Source: a bacterium (GTDB lineage Bacteria > Sysuimicrobiota > Sysuimicrobiia > Sysuimicrobiales > Segetimicrobiaceae). Taken from it: DNA of 64,000 bases. The stretch is taken from contig DATGHU010000023.1 of assembly GCA_035307765.1 (NCBI GenBank), positions 74,530 to 138,529 on the forward strand, in the 5' to 3' direction. Shown here piece by piece: positions 26,869 to 37,293 of this stretch. A program made the translations under genes and the position numbers. Positions within the stretch are counted from its first letter, which is position 1, and each line of letters starts with the position of its first letter. Below the pieces are notes generated by a model. That model did no database searches and was not told the origin of the DNA. It saw only the letters and a list, made by a program, of their open reading frames with translations.

Positions 26869-27840
26869 GTGAAAGCGATCCGTGTGCATGCCACTGGAGG
26901 GCCTGAGGTGTTGCGCCTCGAGGACCTGCCGACGCCCGAGCCGGGCCGCGGGCAGGCGCTCGTCAAGATCCAGGCGATCGGCGTCAACTACACCGACATC
27001 TATTCCCGGGTGGGCTGGTCCAAGGCGTCGCTGCCGTTCACGATTGGCGTCGAAGCCGCGGGGACGGTAGAGGGGGTGGGGCCGGAGGTGTCGGGGATCA
27101 CCCGAGGCGACCGCGTTGCCTCCACCGGGGCGATGGGCGCGTACGCGGAATATGCCGTGATCCCGGCGTGGCGCCTGGTCAAGCTGCCGGGGGGAACCGA
27201 GTTCACCACGGCGGCGGCGGCGATGCTGCAGGGCATGACCGCGCACTACCTCTGCCACAGCACCTACCGGCTCGCCGCCGGTGAGACCGCCCTGGTCCAC
27301 GCCGCGGCCGGCGGGGTGGGGTTGCTGCTCGTGCAGATGGCGAAGATGCTCGGCGCGCGCGTGATCGGGACCGTGTCCACGCAGGCGAAGGCTCTCCTCG
27401 CGCGGGAGGCCGGGGCCGACGACGTCGTTCTGTACACGACGGTCGATTTTGAATCCGAGGTCAAGCGGCTGACGGAGGGAAAGGGCGTCCAGGTCGTCTA
27501 CGACTCCGTCGGCAAGACGACCTTCGATCAGAGCTTGAACTGCCTGGCGCCCCGGGGTCTGATGGTCCTTTTCGGCCAGGCGAGTGGCCCGGTCCCGCCG
27601 GTCGACCCCCAGCGGTTGAACGCGGGGGGATCGCTCTTCCTGACGCGCCCCACGCTCGGGAATTACACTTCCACCGCCGAGGAGCTCAACGACCGCGCCG
27701 GCGACGTCTTGAGCTGGGTGGCCTCCGGCCGGCTGAAGCTCCGGATCGACCGCACCTTCCCGCTCGCCCAGGCCGCGGAGGCCCACCGGGCGCTGGCGAG
27801 TCGAGGCACTTCCGGAAAACTCTTGCTGCTGCCGGCGTAG
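26869..27840 (+). CDS. NADPH:quinone oxidoreductase (zeta-crystallin type)
   Basis: 323 residues from a GTG with a gaggaggga Shine-Dalgarno; the frame upstream is not protein-like. GroES-like N-terminal half (MKAIRVHATGGPEVLR...), then a Rossmann domain with AAAGGVGLLLVQMAK (about 145-159). It lacks the zinc-binding Cys set of alcohol dehydrogenases, as in the QorA group of the MDR superfamily. It reduces quinones with one electron; the physiological substrate is unknown. Transcribed alone. Confidence 0.9.
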   Translation: MKAIRVHATGGPEVLRLEDLPTPEPGRGQALVKIQAIGVNYTDIYSRVGWSKASLPFTIGVEAAGTVEGVGPEVSGITRGDRVASTGAMGAYAEYAVIPAWRLVKLPGGTEFTTAAAAMLQGMTAHYLCHSTYRLAAGETALVHAAAGGVGLLLVQMAKMLGARVIGTVSTQAKALLAREAGADDVVLYTTVDFESEVKRLTEGKGVQVVYDSVGKTTFDQSLNCLAPRGLMVLFGQASGPVPPVDPQRLNAGGSLFLTRPTLGNYTSTAEELNDRAGDVLSWVASGRLKLRIDRTFPLAQAAEAHRALASRGTSGKLLLLPA

Positions 27841-27869
27841 CGCGCTCATCGCGGGGCGGCGCCCCGCCG

Positions 27870-27898
27870 TTGACCCCTATTCCGGCGCTTGCTACAGT
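27870..27898 (+). promoter_or_regulatory. Promoter of leuS
   Basis: TTGACC (27870-27875), 17-bp spacer, TACAGT (27893-27898), 78 bp upstream of the leuS ATG. The leader is too short for a T-box. A terminator-like GC hairpin without a T tract (27851-27867) just upstream may end the quinone reductase transcript. Confidence 0.65.
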
Positions 27899-27975
27899 AG
27901 GGATACTCTACCAGCGCGGGCACCGTTCATCTCATCGCCGCTCCGGCACGTCGGTGGGAGCGGGGCAGGAGACGT

Positions 27976-30414
<2,439 letters not shown>

Positions 30415-30433
30415 GGCGACGTCCGAGGGGAGA

Positions 30434-30459
30434 GGAACTTTTCGCCAGTCCGCTGCGTC
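30434..30459 (+). promoter_or_regulatory. ECF-type promoter upstream of the sigma factor
   Basis: GGAAC (30434-30438), 17-bp spacer, CGTC (30456-30459). This is the consensus form of ECF sigma promoters and lies directly before an ECF sigma gene, suggesting autoregulation. A start about 7 bp after the -10 would give a very short leader. Confidence 0.6.
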
Positions 30460-30470
30460 TTTCTTGGGTG

Positions 30471-31094
30471 ATGGAGAGGCTGGCCGTGATGGTCCCGATG
30501 GCGCGACCTGATGCGGTCCGCGCGGATCGTTATACGCGGGAAGAGCTGGCGCGGTACGATGCGATCATCCAGCGATACGCCCGCCATGTGTACAACATTG
30601 CCTACCGCATGGCGGGCAACGAGGCCGACGCGCGGGACCTCTCCCAGGAAGCCTTCCTGCGGGTCTTCCGAGCGCTGCGGCGGGTCGAGCCCGACGCGCC
30701 GCTGGAGAGCTGGCTGCATCGGATCGTCAGCAACCTCTACATCGACCTGCTCCGCAAGCGGCCGCGGGCGAGGGTCGAATCGCTCGATGCTCCGATGGAA
30801 ACCCCGCGCGGCGAGATGGTGCGGGAGTTTCCCGACATCGAGTCGAGCCCCGAGGCCATCATCGAGCGTGAACAGCTGGACGGGGCGATCCAGCGCGCGT
30901 TGGGGACCTTGAGCGCGGACCTCCGACTGGTGGTCGTGCTGAGCGATATCGAGGGGCTGGCCTACGAAGAGATCGCCACAATCCTGCACGTGCCCTTGGG
31001 GACGGTGAAATCCCGGCTCCATCGCGCGCGGCAGATGCTCCAGCAGCGGCTGCGCCCCTATATGGAAGCGCGCCGGCGGGGATGGGACGGATGA
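30471..31094 (+). CDS. ECF RNA polymerase sigma factor (SigE/SigW type)
   Basis: About 207 residues. Sigma region 2 (about 35-105: YNIAYRMAGNEADARDLSQEAFLRVF) and region 4 (about 140-195: LSDIEGLAYEEIATILHVPLGTVKSRLHRAR) with nothing between but a linker, as in group IV sigma factors. The start is uncertain: ATG 30471 is at the predicted transcript start, while GTG 30486 or ATG 30489 have a gagagg upstream. It overlaps the zinc anti-sigma gene by 13 bp. With the RseB-like gene that follows this is a complete envelope-stress regulatory set. Confidence 0.9.
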   Translation: MERLAVMVPMARPDAVRADRYTREELARYDAIIQRYARHVYNIAYRMAGNEADARDLSQEAFLRVFRALRRVEPDAPLESWLHRIVSNLYIDLLRKRPRARVESLDAPMETPRGEMVREFPDIESSPEAIIEREQLDGAIQRALGTLSADLRLVVVLSDIEGLAYEEIATILHVPLGTVKSRLHRARQMLQQRLRPYMEARRRGWDG

Positions 31095-31600
31095 AGATGA
31101 ACCACCATCGTGTCGGACAACTGCTGTCCGCGTACCTGGACGGCGAGCTCCTCCCCCGCGAGGGGGCGGCGGTGCAGGAACACCTGCTGGAATGTCGGCG
31201 CTGCCGCGAGGAGTACGAGCGCCTCCGGACCACCAAGGGCCTGCTCGGCGAACTCCCGCTGGCCGAGCCCCCCGCGGAGTTTTGGCGGGTGGTGCGCGCG
31301 CCCGAGGCCGCCGCGGCGCCGCCGCGGCGGATTTCGTGGCGGGTGCCGTTGCTGCTGCGGCCGGCGTGGGCGGTCGCGGCCGTGATCGTGATCCTCGCGC
31401 TGGCCCTGATCCCGCTCGTCAAGGGGACGGTCGATCGGCTGCACGCGGCAGAGATTGGGGTCGACCTCTACGTGCGCGAGCACGCGCTGCAGATGAGCAC
31501 GGAGCCGCTGCCGGATCGCGCCTACCTCGGGGTGGTGACGGGGGACGCGGATCTCGTGCTCGTCGGGGGGTCGACCCATCGCGACGAGGGAGCGCCGTGA
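31082..31600 (+). CDS. Zinc-finger anti-sigma factor (ZAS/RsrA-RsiW type)
   Basis: 172 residues. N-terminal anti-sigma domain with the HxxxCxxC motif (EHLLECRRC, about 34-42), a Pro/Arg linker, one membrane helix (about 95-118) and an extracytoplasmic C-terminus. Such proteins hold the ECF sigma factor at the membrane until a signal cleaves them. It overlaps the sigma gene upstream and the RseB-like gene downstream (4 bp). Confidence 0.9.
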   Translation: MGRMKMNHHRVGQLLSAYLDGELLPREGAAVQEHLLECRRCREEYERLRTTKGLLGELPLAEPPAEFWRVVRAPEAAAAPPRRISWRVPLLLRPAWAVAAVIVILALALIPLVKGTVDRLHAAEIGVDLYVREHALQMSTEPLPDRAYLGVVTGDADLVLVGGSTHRDEGAP

Positions 31601-32922
31601 ACGCCTCGCTGCCTCTGTTCGCCAGGGCCGTGGCTGGCGCGATCCTGCTCGTCCTGGTCGGCGGCGGCCTGAACTTCGCTGCCCAGGCACCGGTGGTGCC
31701 GCCCGCCCGGATTCTCCAGATGGCACTGGAGGCCCCTCGGCTCGTGGACTACGAGGGGACCGAGGTGATCACCGCGCTCCGGGCCGGACGCATGGAGACG
31801 ATCACGGTGGCCGAGTCACACAAGCGCCCCGACCTGTTGCGGATGGAGTACGTGTCCCCCGGGGACCTGGCGGGCCGGCTGATCGTCGACAACGGCACCA
31901 CCGCCTGGCACTATGAGCCGAGCCTGAATATGGCGTTCGAGGGGCCCACCCTGCAGGGGCAGCTCCTGAGCCGGGACCTCACGCTGCTCCTGCGAAACTA
32001 CCGTCTCTCCGCCCTCGGCGTCGAGGACGTCATCGGCCGGCAAGCCTACGTGATCGCGCTCGATCCGGTCCACCTGGGGGTGCGGCGCCAGTTGTGGGTG
32101 GATCGCTCCACGGGGACGGTCCTCCGCAGCGAAGAGCGAGATCCGTATCGGGGGATCATCCTCAGTTCCTATTTCTCTCGCATCAGCTTCAGCCTGAACC
32201 TCCCCGAGGCCTACTTCAAGTTCCGGGTGCCCGCCGGGGCGCACGTGTTCAATTGGATCACGACCGAGGCGGGCTCGATGAGCCCGGCCGCCCTCGAGAC
32301 GCGGAGTCATTTCCCGGTGCTGATTCCTCCGGTGCTGCCCGAGGGGTACACATTTCGCGGCGGGGCGCTGAGCCGTTTCGGCAGCCTCACCTCGGTGTAC
32401 CTGCGCTACAGTGACGGCGGCAACCTCATCTCATTCTTCGAGGCGCCGGCCGGATCGATCGGATGGCCCTCCGCGGGCACGCCGATCCAGGTCGCGGGCC
32501 GGCCCGCGCGGCTCGTCGATCAAGGGTACTTCCGCGTGCTGATCTGGGAACAGCGCGGTCTCCGGGTGACCGCGGTCGGCACGGTGCCGACCGAGACGCT
32601 GGTGACCGTGGCCGGGCAGATCGCCGCGGGAAGAGAACAGGCCCTGGTGCAGGATGTTTCCCGCCGCATCGAGAGCGATCCCGCGACCGTCCGCCGGCTT
32701 CGCGGGGAAGGGCTGACCTTCCCGGAGGTGGCCAGGACCGTTCTCCTCTCGCAGCGGCTGGGGGCCGATCTCCCCACGACCGTACGCTACGTTCGCGGAA
32801 GCCTGACCACGGACGAACTGGCCAGAAGGCTGGGGATCCCCCCGGCGGCGGTTCAGCGGATCGTCCGACAGGCGGTCGGGGAACTACCGGTCGTCCCCGT
32901 GCTTCCGGCCACCCCGCGCTAG
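31597..32922 (+). CDS. RseB/MucB-like periplasmic sigma-regulatory protein
   Basis: 441 residues from a GTG overlapping the anti-sigma stop; the frame upstream is a shadow. Signal peptide (about 8-28), then a LolA/RseB-like beta domain (about 40-225, beginning VDYEGTEVI, with RPDLLRMEYVSPG and AWHYEPSLNM), then a DUF4367-like domain (about 235-335, PVLPEGYTFRGGALS). The C-terminal 100 residues add a helix-rich part ending in an HTH-like TDELARRLGIPPAAVQRIV, unusual for a protein predicted outside the membrane. RseB proteins shield the anti-sigma factor from proteolysis until lipids or damage are sensed. Confidence 0.82.
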   Translation: MNASLPLFARAVAGAILLVLVGGGLNFAAQAPVVPPARILQMALEAPRLVDYEGTEVITALRAGRMETITVAESHKRPDLLRMEYVSPGDLAGRLIVDNGTTAWHYEPSLNMAFEGPTLQGQLLSRDLTLLLRNYRLSALGVEDVIGRQAYVIALDPVHLGVRRQLWVDRSTGTVLRSEERDPYRGIILSSYFSRISFSLNLPEAYFKFRVPAGAHVFNWITTEAGSMSPAALETRSHFPVLIPPVLPEGYTFRGGALSRFGSLTSVYLRYSDGGNLISFFEAPAGSIGWPSAGTPIQVAGRPARLVDQGYFRVLIWEQRGLRVTAVGTVPTETLVTVAGQIAAGREQALVQDVSRRIESDPATVRRLRGEGLTFPEVARTVLLSQRLGADLPTTVRYVRGSLTTDELARRLGIPPAAVQRIVRQAVGELPVVPVLPATPR

Positions 32923-32983
32923 CCCCCCCCGCGGGGCGGGCGGCGGAACATTTCCCTCTCCCCGCCACGTTACTGTAACTGAT

Positions 32984-33889
32984 ATGCGCAGAATTCCCAG
33001 GACAGGGTTTGCTTTGGCCGCCTGCCTCATCGCCGCTGTTGTGGGGACGGGGTCGACCGTCGCCGCCCCCGTGGTGGCGCCCGCCCCGCTGGCCAGGGGG
33101 TGGGGGTGGCTCCTCCTATCCGGGACCGCCGCCGCCGTCAACGGGTCGACGCGGACCATCACAGTGGCCGTATCGGGCGAGGGGCGCGCGGAGATCTTTG
33201 AGGGGGGAACGGCCTGGCGCCACGAGGCCGTCACGGGCACGCAGGTCGTGCACCTGCTTTCCGAGACCGTCCTGGTTGACGCCGATCGTGGGCCCGTGCC
33301 GATCGCCACGATCCGGCCCGGCACCCCGCTCCTCACCTGGGGAGTGGTGCGGCCGGATGCATCGACCTTCGGGCTCACGGTGGTGATGCCGCGGCTGCAC
33401 GCTCGGGCGTCCGGCGCGAGCCCGGAGCCCACCGGCGTCTCGGGGGTGGTGATTCGCTCCTCGGGACGGATGCTGGAACTGCTCAACCAGGGGGGGGTGC
33501 AGAAGAGCGTGATCGTCACCGGAACGACCGCGGTTCACGCCGCCGCCGGCGGAGCAGCGCCGGGGATCTCCCCCGATGATCTGGTGAACGTCGAGGGGAC
33601 GATCAATTCGGACGGGAGCGTTTCCGCCACCCGCATCGACGTGACCTTGGCGGTCGCCACCGCTGCCCAGGTTTCCGGAGGGGTCGCGCAGCGCTTGGAT
33701 GACGTGGAAGGGCTGGTCGTGACGGGGGTGCCCGTGGCGGTCTCGGGGGAGACGTTCTTTGTCCGAGGGACCGGCCCGGCAACGTTCAAGCAGTGTGCGC
33801 CCGGCCAGGCGGTGACCGTCTACGGCACGCCGATCACCATCGGGAGCCAATCGGTCGGCCTCCGCGCCGCCCTGGTCGTGTTGCGCTAA
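32984..33889 (+). CDS. Secreted DUF5666-like beta-barrel protein
   Basis: 301 residues. A signal peptide (about 1-27, RIPRTGFALAACLIAAVVG) and then repeated small beta domains: roughly 45-135, 143-215 and 222-300, each with Gly/Val/Thr-rich strands and patterns like VNVEGTINSDGSVSATRID, typical of DUF5666 (OB-like). It lies 61 bp after the RseB-like gene, so it may belong to the same stress regulon. The function is unknown. Confidence 0.65.
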   Translation: MRRIPRTGFALAACLIAAVVGTGSTVAAPVVAPAPLARGWGWLLLSGTAAAVNGSTRTITVAVSGEGRAEIFEGGTAWRHEAVTGTQVVHLLSETVLVDADRGPVPIATIRPGTPLLTWGVVRPDASTFGLTVVMPRLHARASGASPEPTGVSGVVIRSSGRMLELLNQGGVQKSVIVTGTTAVHAAAGGAAPGISPDDLVNVEGTINSDGSVSATRIDVTLAVATAAQVSGGVAQRLDDVEGLVVTGVPVAVSGETFFVRGTGPATFKQCAPGQAVTVYGTPITIGSQSVGLRAALVVLR

Positions 33890-33943
33890 GGGCCAGGACC
33901 CTGCTCCCCGCCCGCCGAACCTGCCGGTGGAGGGATGCGGCGG

Positions 33944-34243
33944 ATGGACGTGGCGGCGCTGCAGGCGCAGATCTCGGCGACATTTGGGGCGAGGGACCGG
34001 GCGCGCGGTCCCGACGGGACGTTCCGGCGTCTGGTCGAGGAAGTGGGCGAAGTGGCGAAGGCGATGCGCGCCCGCGACCGGGCCGCGCTGGCGCTGGAGC
34101 TCTCCGATGTCGTCGCCTGGACCGTGAGCGTTGCCGTGCTCTGTGGCGTCGATCTCAACGCGGCGCTCGGCCGGTACGAAGCAGGGTGCCCCAGGTGCGG
34201 GGCATCCCCCTGCCGCTGTCCCCTCGACCCCGCGGCGCGGTAA
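33944..34243 (+). CDS. MazG-like nucleotide pyrophosphohydrolase with Cys-rich tail
   Basis: 99 residues from the ATG at 33944, 9 bp after a ggaggg; an ATG at 33935 is too close to it. All-alpha NTP-PPase core with EEVGE and, after a helix, ELSDV, the ExxE...ExxD magnesium motif. MazG-like proteins remove pyrophosphate from non-canonical or stress nucleotides. The last 20 residues carry four Cys (CPRC and CRC pattern), probably a zinc knuckle not usual in the family. It converges on the polyamine operon with a 3-bp gap. Confidence 0.78.
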   Translation: MDVAALQAQISATFGARDRARGPDGTFRRLVEEVGEVAKAMRARDRAALALELSDVVAWTVSVAVLCGVDLNAALGRYEAGCPRCGASPCRCPLDPAAR

Positions 34244-34246
34244 CGA

Positions 34247-35098
34247 TCAGCGCGCTCCCGTCGGGGTGCGCTCCCCGGCGGGCGTCCCGAACAGCAGCAG
34301 CATGTCGCGCACCAGCGAGGCGGCGATGATCGCCGTGCCCCCGCCGGGATCCCACGGTGGGGCGACCTCCACGAGATCCATGCCCACGATGCGGTGCCCC
34401 TCGAGCGCGGTCAGGGCCGTCAGGAGCTCCGAGTAGGTGGCCCCATCCGGCTCGGGGTTGCCCGTCCCCGGCGCCACGGACGGGTCGAGCACATCGATGT
34501 CGACGGTGAGGTAGAGCGGTTTCTCCCGCAGCGAATCCAGTAGAGGCTGGGGGAGCCGGACCCCCCGAGCGAGATGCAGGCTTCGGCGCCGGGCGAGCGC
34601 GAATTCCTCCCGGGTGCCCGCCCGGATCCCCAGTTGCACGAGCGGGACCCCGCCGTCCAGCAGGCGACGCATCACCGTCGCGTGGTGCACCTCCGCCCCC
34701 TGGTATTCGCTGCGGAGATCGGTGTGCGCGTCCCACTGGACGACCACCACGTCATGGTGGCGGGCGGTCACCGCCTGGACCCCGCCGAGCGTGATCGTGT
34801 GCTCGCCGCCGAGGAGGAACGGGAGCCCGGGCCCGATCGAGCGTCGCACCGCCCGCACCATCGCCGCCGGGTCCAGCGCCTCGACGGCAAGATCGCCGGC
34901 GTCGACGAACGCGACCCCTTCCAGGTCGCGATCGAGGAGGGGGTTGTAGGTTTCGATGCTGTCCGAGGCCCCGCGGATCGCGCCGGGTCCCCACCGGCTG
35001 CCCCGCCGAAACGACGACCCGACATCGTACGGGACGCCGGTGAGCGTGGGCCCCGCGGATCCGCCAGCGCCGGGGGCGCGCGCGGCGAGGAAGGTCAC
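34247..35098 (-). CDS. speB: Agmatinase/aminopropylagmatine ureohydrolase
   Basis: 283 residues, ureohydrolase fold with the full binuclear Mn set: GGEHTITLG (about 97), WDAHTDLR (about 122) and DIDVLDPS (about 200, DxDxxDP). It releases urea from agmatine, giving putrescine, or from N1-aminopropylagmatine, giving spermidine. Last of a three-gene minus-strand operon with a 4-bp overlap to speE, whose order fits either route. Confidence 0.9.
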   Translation of the reverse strand: MTFLAARAPGAGGSAGPTLTGVPYDVGSSFRRGSRWGPGAIRGASDSIETYNPLLDRDLEGVAFVDAGDLAVEALDPAAMVRAVRRSIGPGLPFLLGGEHTITLGGVQAVTARHHDVVVVQWDAHTDLRSEYQGAEVHHATVMRRLLDGGVPLVQLGIRAGTREEFALARRRSLHLARGVRLPQPLLDSLREKPLYLTVDIDVLDPSVAPGTGNPEPDGATYSELLTALTALEGHRIVGMDLVEVAPPWDPGGGTAIIAASLVRDMLLLFGTPAGERTPTGAR

Positions 35099-35946
35099 TC
35101 CATCTCGACCTGTTCCCGGAGGTAGGGCGGGAGATCAAAGGCCGCCCGGTGCCCCGACGGCGTATAGTAGCGCAGCCCGGCAATCGCCGCCACCCGTCGG
35201 GCGATCTCCTCGGGCGCGATCGCGTGCGGATCCCGGCCCTTCGTGCCGACGGTAAACGACCACAGCACCCCCGGGTAGGTCGTCACGGTCGCGACGTACG
35301 TTCGCACCGTCGGGAACGACGGTCGCAGGTGTCGCCGGACCATCCGGATCAACTCCTGCTGGTAAACCGCCGAGCCGGATTGCACCGCCAGCACGCCCTG
35401 CGGCGTGAGCCGGTTTGCCACCTGGGCGTAGAACTCCGGGGCGAAGAGGCCGGTGGCGGCCCCCTCGGGGTCGGTCGAATCGATCAGCACGACGTCGAAC
35501 CGATCGGGGGTTTCCCGGACGTAGGCGATGCCGTCGCCGATGACCAGGGTGGCCCGCGGATCCTCGAAGGCCGCGCCACAGATCGTGCTCAGGTACTGCC
35601 GGCTGGCGCGGACGACCGCCGCGTCGATCTCCACCATCGTCGCTCGCTCGATGGGGTGCTTGAGGACTTCCTCCAGCAGCCCTCCGTCGCCGCCGCCGAT
35701 GATCAGGACGGTCCGGGGCCGGGGGTGCGCGCACAGCGCCGGGTGGGCGAGCATCTCGTGGTAGACGAACTCATCACCTTCAGTGGTTTGCACGGCGCCG
35801 TCGAGCACGAGCATTCGCCCGAACCGCGGGCTGTCGTAGATCTCGAGGTGCTGGTAGGGGGTGCGCTCGTCGTGGAGGCACCGGGTGATCTTGAAGGCGG
35901 AGGTGATGTCGCTCACCCCCTGATCCACGATCCAGGCGCCGCGCAT
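35095..35946 (-). CDS. speE: Spermidine synthase (polyamine aminopropyltransferase)
   Basis: 283 residues from the ATG at 35946 (MRGAWIVDQG); the open frame upstream is a shadow of the decarboxylase. Spermidine synthase motifs: VLDGAVQTTEGDEFVYHEM (polyamine-binding), IGGGDGGLLEEVL (decarboxylated SAM site) and LIDSTDPEG. It transfers an aminopropyl group from decarboxylated SAM to putrescine, or to agmatine in thermophile-like pathways. The gene overlaps its neighbours by 1 and 4 bp. No speD (SAM decarboxylase) is in the window. Confidence 0.93.
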   Translation of the reverse strand: MRGAWIVDQGVSDITSAFKITRCLHDERTPYQHLEIYDSPRFGRMLVLDGAVQTTEGDEFVYHEMLAHPALCAHPRPRTVLIIGGGDGGLLEEVLKHPIERATMVEIDAAVVRASRQYLSTICGAAFEDPRATLVIGDGIAYVRETPDRFDVVLIDSTDPEGAATGLFAPEFYAQVANRLTPQGVLAVQSGSAVYQQELIRMVRRHLRPSFPTVRTYVATVTTYPGVLWSFTVGTKGRDPHAIAPEEIARRVAAIAGLRYYTPSGHRAAFDLPPYLREQVEME

Positions 35947-36422
35947 CAGAGGAGGCCGTTTCGGCCCGGCCAGAACAGGGCGACCGCCACCGCGCATCCG
36001 GCCCGTTCCACCGTGTGCTCGGCGCCGGTGACGATCACCTCGTCGAGCGTGATCCCGCGGATGCGAAACCCCTCCTCGACCATGCTGCGCACCGTGGCCT
36101 CCGCCGCGGCCAGGGACGAGTGGGCGGTGTGCTCCATGATCACCCCGTATGCCTCCCGCGAGATCCCCACGCCGATCGTTGCGCTGATCAGATCCCCGGG
36201 CCTCGTGCTCGCGATGCGCGAGTACACGGCGGGGACGAGCAGGCCCGGCGGGTAGGGTGGGAGCTCGATCACGCGCGCCCCCGGGGGCATGATGCTGGTC
36301 ACCCGGAGGAAATTGATGTTCGCGACCCCGGCGTCCTGCAGCGCCCGGTCGAACGCGTTGAGCTCGGACGGGCCTTCGCCGTGTCCGGAGACCAGTGAGA
36401 CGGCTTTGGGTGGCTGCCACAT
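35946..36422 (-). CDS. Pyruvoyl-dependent arginine decarboxylase
   Basis: 158 residues from the ATG at 36422 (MWQPPKAVSLVSGHG); the frame continues upstream but only across the spacer. Family features: SELNAFDRALQDAGVANINFLRV, then the self-cleavage site VTSIMPPG with Ser43 as the predicted pyruvoyl precursor (cleavage Thr42-Ser43), and the C-terminal EHTVERAGCAVAVALFW. It makes agmatine from arginine, the first step of this operon. The pyruvoyl type is commoner in archaea and some deep bacterial lineages. Confidence 0.9.
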   Translation of the reverse strand: MWQPPKAVSLVSGHGEGPSELNAFDRALQDAGVANINFLRVTSIMPPGARVIELPPYPPGLLVPAVYSRIASTRPGDLISATIGVGISREAYGVIMEHTAHSSLAAAEATVRSMVEEGFRIRGITLDEVIVTGAEHTVERAGCAVAVALFWPGRNGLL

Positions 36423-36537
36423 GCCGCTAGATATTCCACCAGGCACGTAGGCTTCCTTTTGCTGTCGCTTCGATGGAATATGGCGGGAGGATTTGCCGAA
36501 AACTCCGGGACGCTCGACCGACAAACACGCGGGGGGA

Positions 36538-36566
36538 TTGACATGGTCCGGCCCGCTCCGCATAAT
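36538..36566 (+). promoter_or_regulatory. Promoter of the minor pilin operon
   Basis: TTGACA (36538-36543), 17-bp spacer, CATAAT (36561-36566), ending 24 bp before the c-di-GMP riboswitch. It reads away from the polyamine operon. Confidence 0.78.
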
Positions 36567-36590
36567 GGGCACAATTGAATATAGAGACAC

Positions 36591-36674
36591 GTCCTTCCGA
36601 ACAGGCAAACCCGAAGCAATTCGGGGACGCAACGCCACGGGACCCTCGCGGTCAGCCGGGCTGCCGAAGAGGAC
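36591..36674 (+). promoter_or_regulatory. c-di-GMP-I (GEMM) riboswitch, minor pilin operon
   Basis: All conserved parts of the GEMM-I aptamer are in order: ggcaaacc (36604-36611), a 6-bp hairpin with GCAA tetraloop (36610-36625), gggacgcaa (36624-36632), a second short arm, then cagccggg-ctgccg (36653-36666). Outer stem P1: gtcct (36591-36595) with aggac (36670-36674). It lies between a good promoter and a terminator-like hairpin, upstream of four pilin-like genes. This assignment rests on the motif pattern; no covariance search was run. Confidence 0.88.
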
Positions 36675-36691
36675 TCTGATGTCGCGACAAG

Positions 36692-36721
36692 CGCGGGGTC
36701 CTTCAGGAGGACCTCGCGTTT
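36692..36721 (+). terminator. Riboswitch-controlled terminator hairpin
   Basis: 11-bp stem (one G-U pair; 36692-36702 with 36708-36718), 5-nt loop, then TTTGCCTT. The ggtcct arm can also pair with aggac of riboswitch P1, so the two folds exclude each other: ligand-bound P1 would free the terminator (an OFF switch, by inference). Confidence 0.65.
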
Positions 36722-36794
36722 GCCTTAGGGGCGCTGGCGGCGTGCCCCGAGGATCGCCGGAAGGGCCAGAGATGCAAGGGGGGGAACGCGTCCC

Positions 36795-37265
36795 ATGGCC
36801 ATGCTGCGCGTCCTACGGCGTCGGCCGCCGAGCCGGTTGGGCCTCGATCTGAGGGTTCGAGGCGACAGCGGGTTCACGTTCATCGAGCTCATCGTCGCGC
36901 TGACCTTGTTCGCCGGGGTCTCCGTGTTTCTGCTACAAGCCTTCATGGACGGGATGACCTACGCGAACCGATCCGATGAGAAGGCCGCGGCGACCAGCAT
37001 CGCGATGCAGGTGATGGAGCAGATCAAGGCCAGCCCCAATCCCTACACGCTCGTGGGATTCACGGATATCGGACGGACGCCGCTGCCGCTCCCCGCCCCC
37101 TATACGGGGATCAACAATCCGACGCCGCACACGTTCCAGGCATCGGTCTCCGTCACCCCCGACAACAACCTGTTCCTGAGCACGGTCACGGTCAACGTGT
37201 ACCGGCCGCAGGATGCGGACGTCTCCCCGTTGGTGACGCTGTCCACGGTGCTCGATGCGCAGTAG
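36795..37265 (+). CDS. Type IV pilin-like minor prepilin (PilV/PulI-type)
   Basis: 156 residues with a long basic leader and a class III signal: GDSG|FTFIELIVALTLFAG, predicted cleavage after Gly27 and Glu at +5 of the mature form. The hydrophobic helix (about 28-50) is followed by a small beta-rich C-terminal part. Minor pilins prime pilus assembly or form pseudopilus tips. First gene of a four-gene operon behind a c-di-GMP riboswitch; its end overlaps the spacer of the next gene. Confidence 0.85.
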   Translation: MAMLRVLRRRPPSRLGLDLRVRGDSGFTFIELIVALTLFAGVSVFLLQAFMDGMTYANRSDEKAAATSIAMQVMEQIKASPNPYTLVGFTDIGRTPLPLPAPYTGINNPTPHTFQASVSVTPDNNLFLSTVTVNVYRPQDADVSPLVTLSTVLDAQ

Positions 37266-37293
37266 CCTACCACCGAGCGCCGGGGGAGACGCG

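Noticed and set aside
34574-35125. Plus-strand frames across speB
   Set aside because: Shadows; the minus strand has all ureohydrolase metal ligands.
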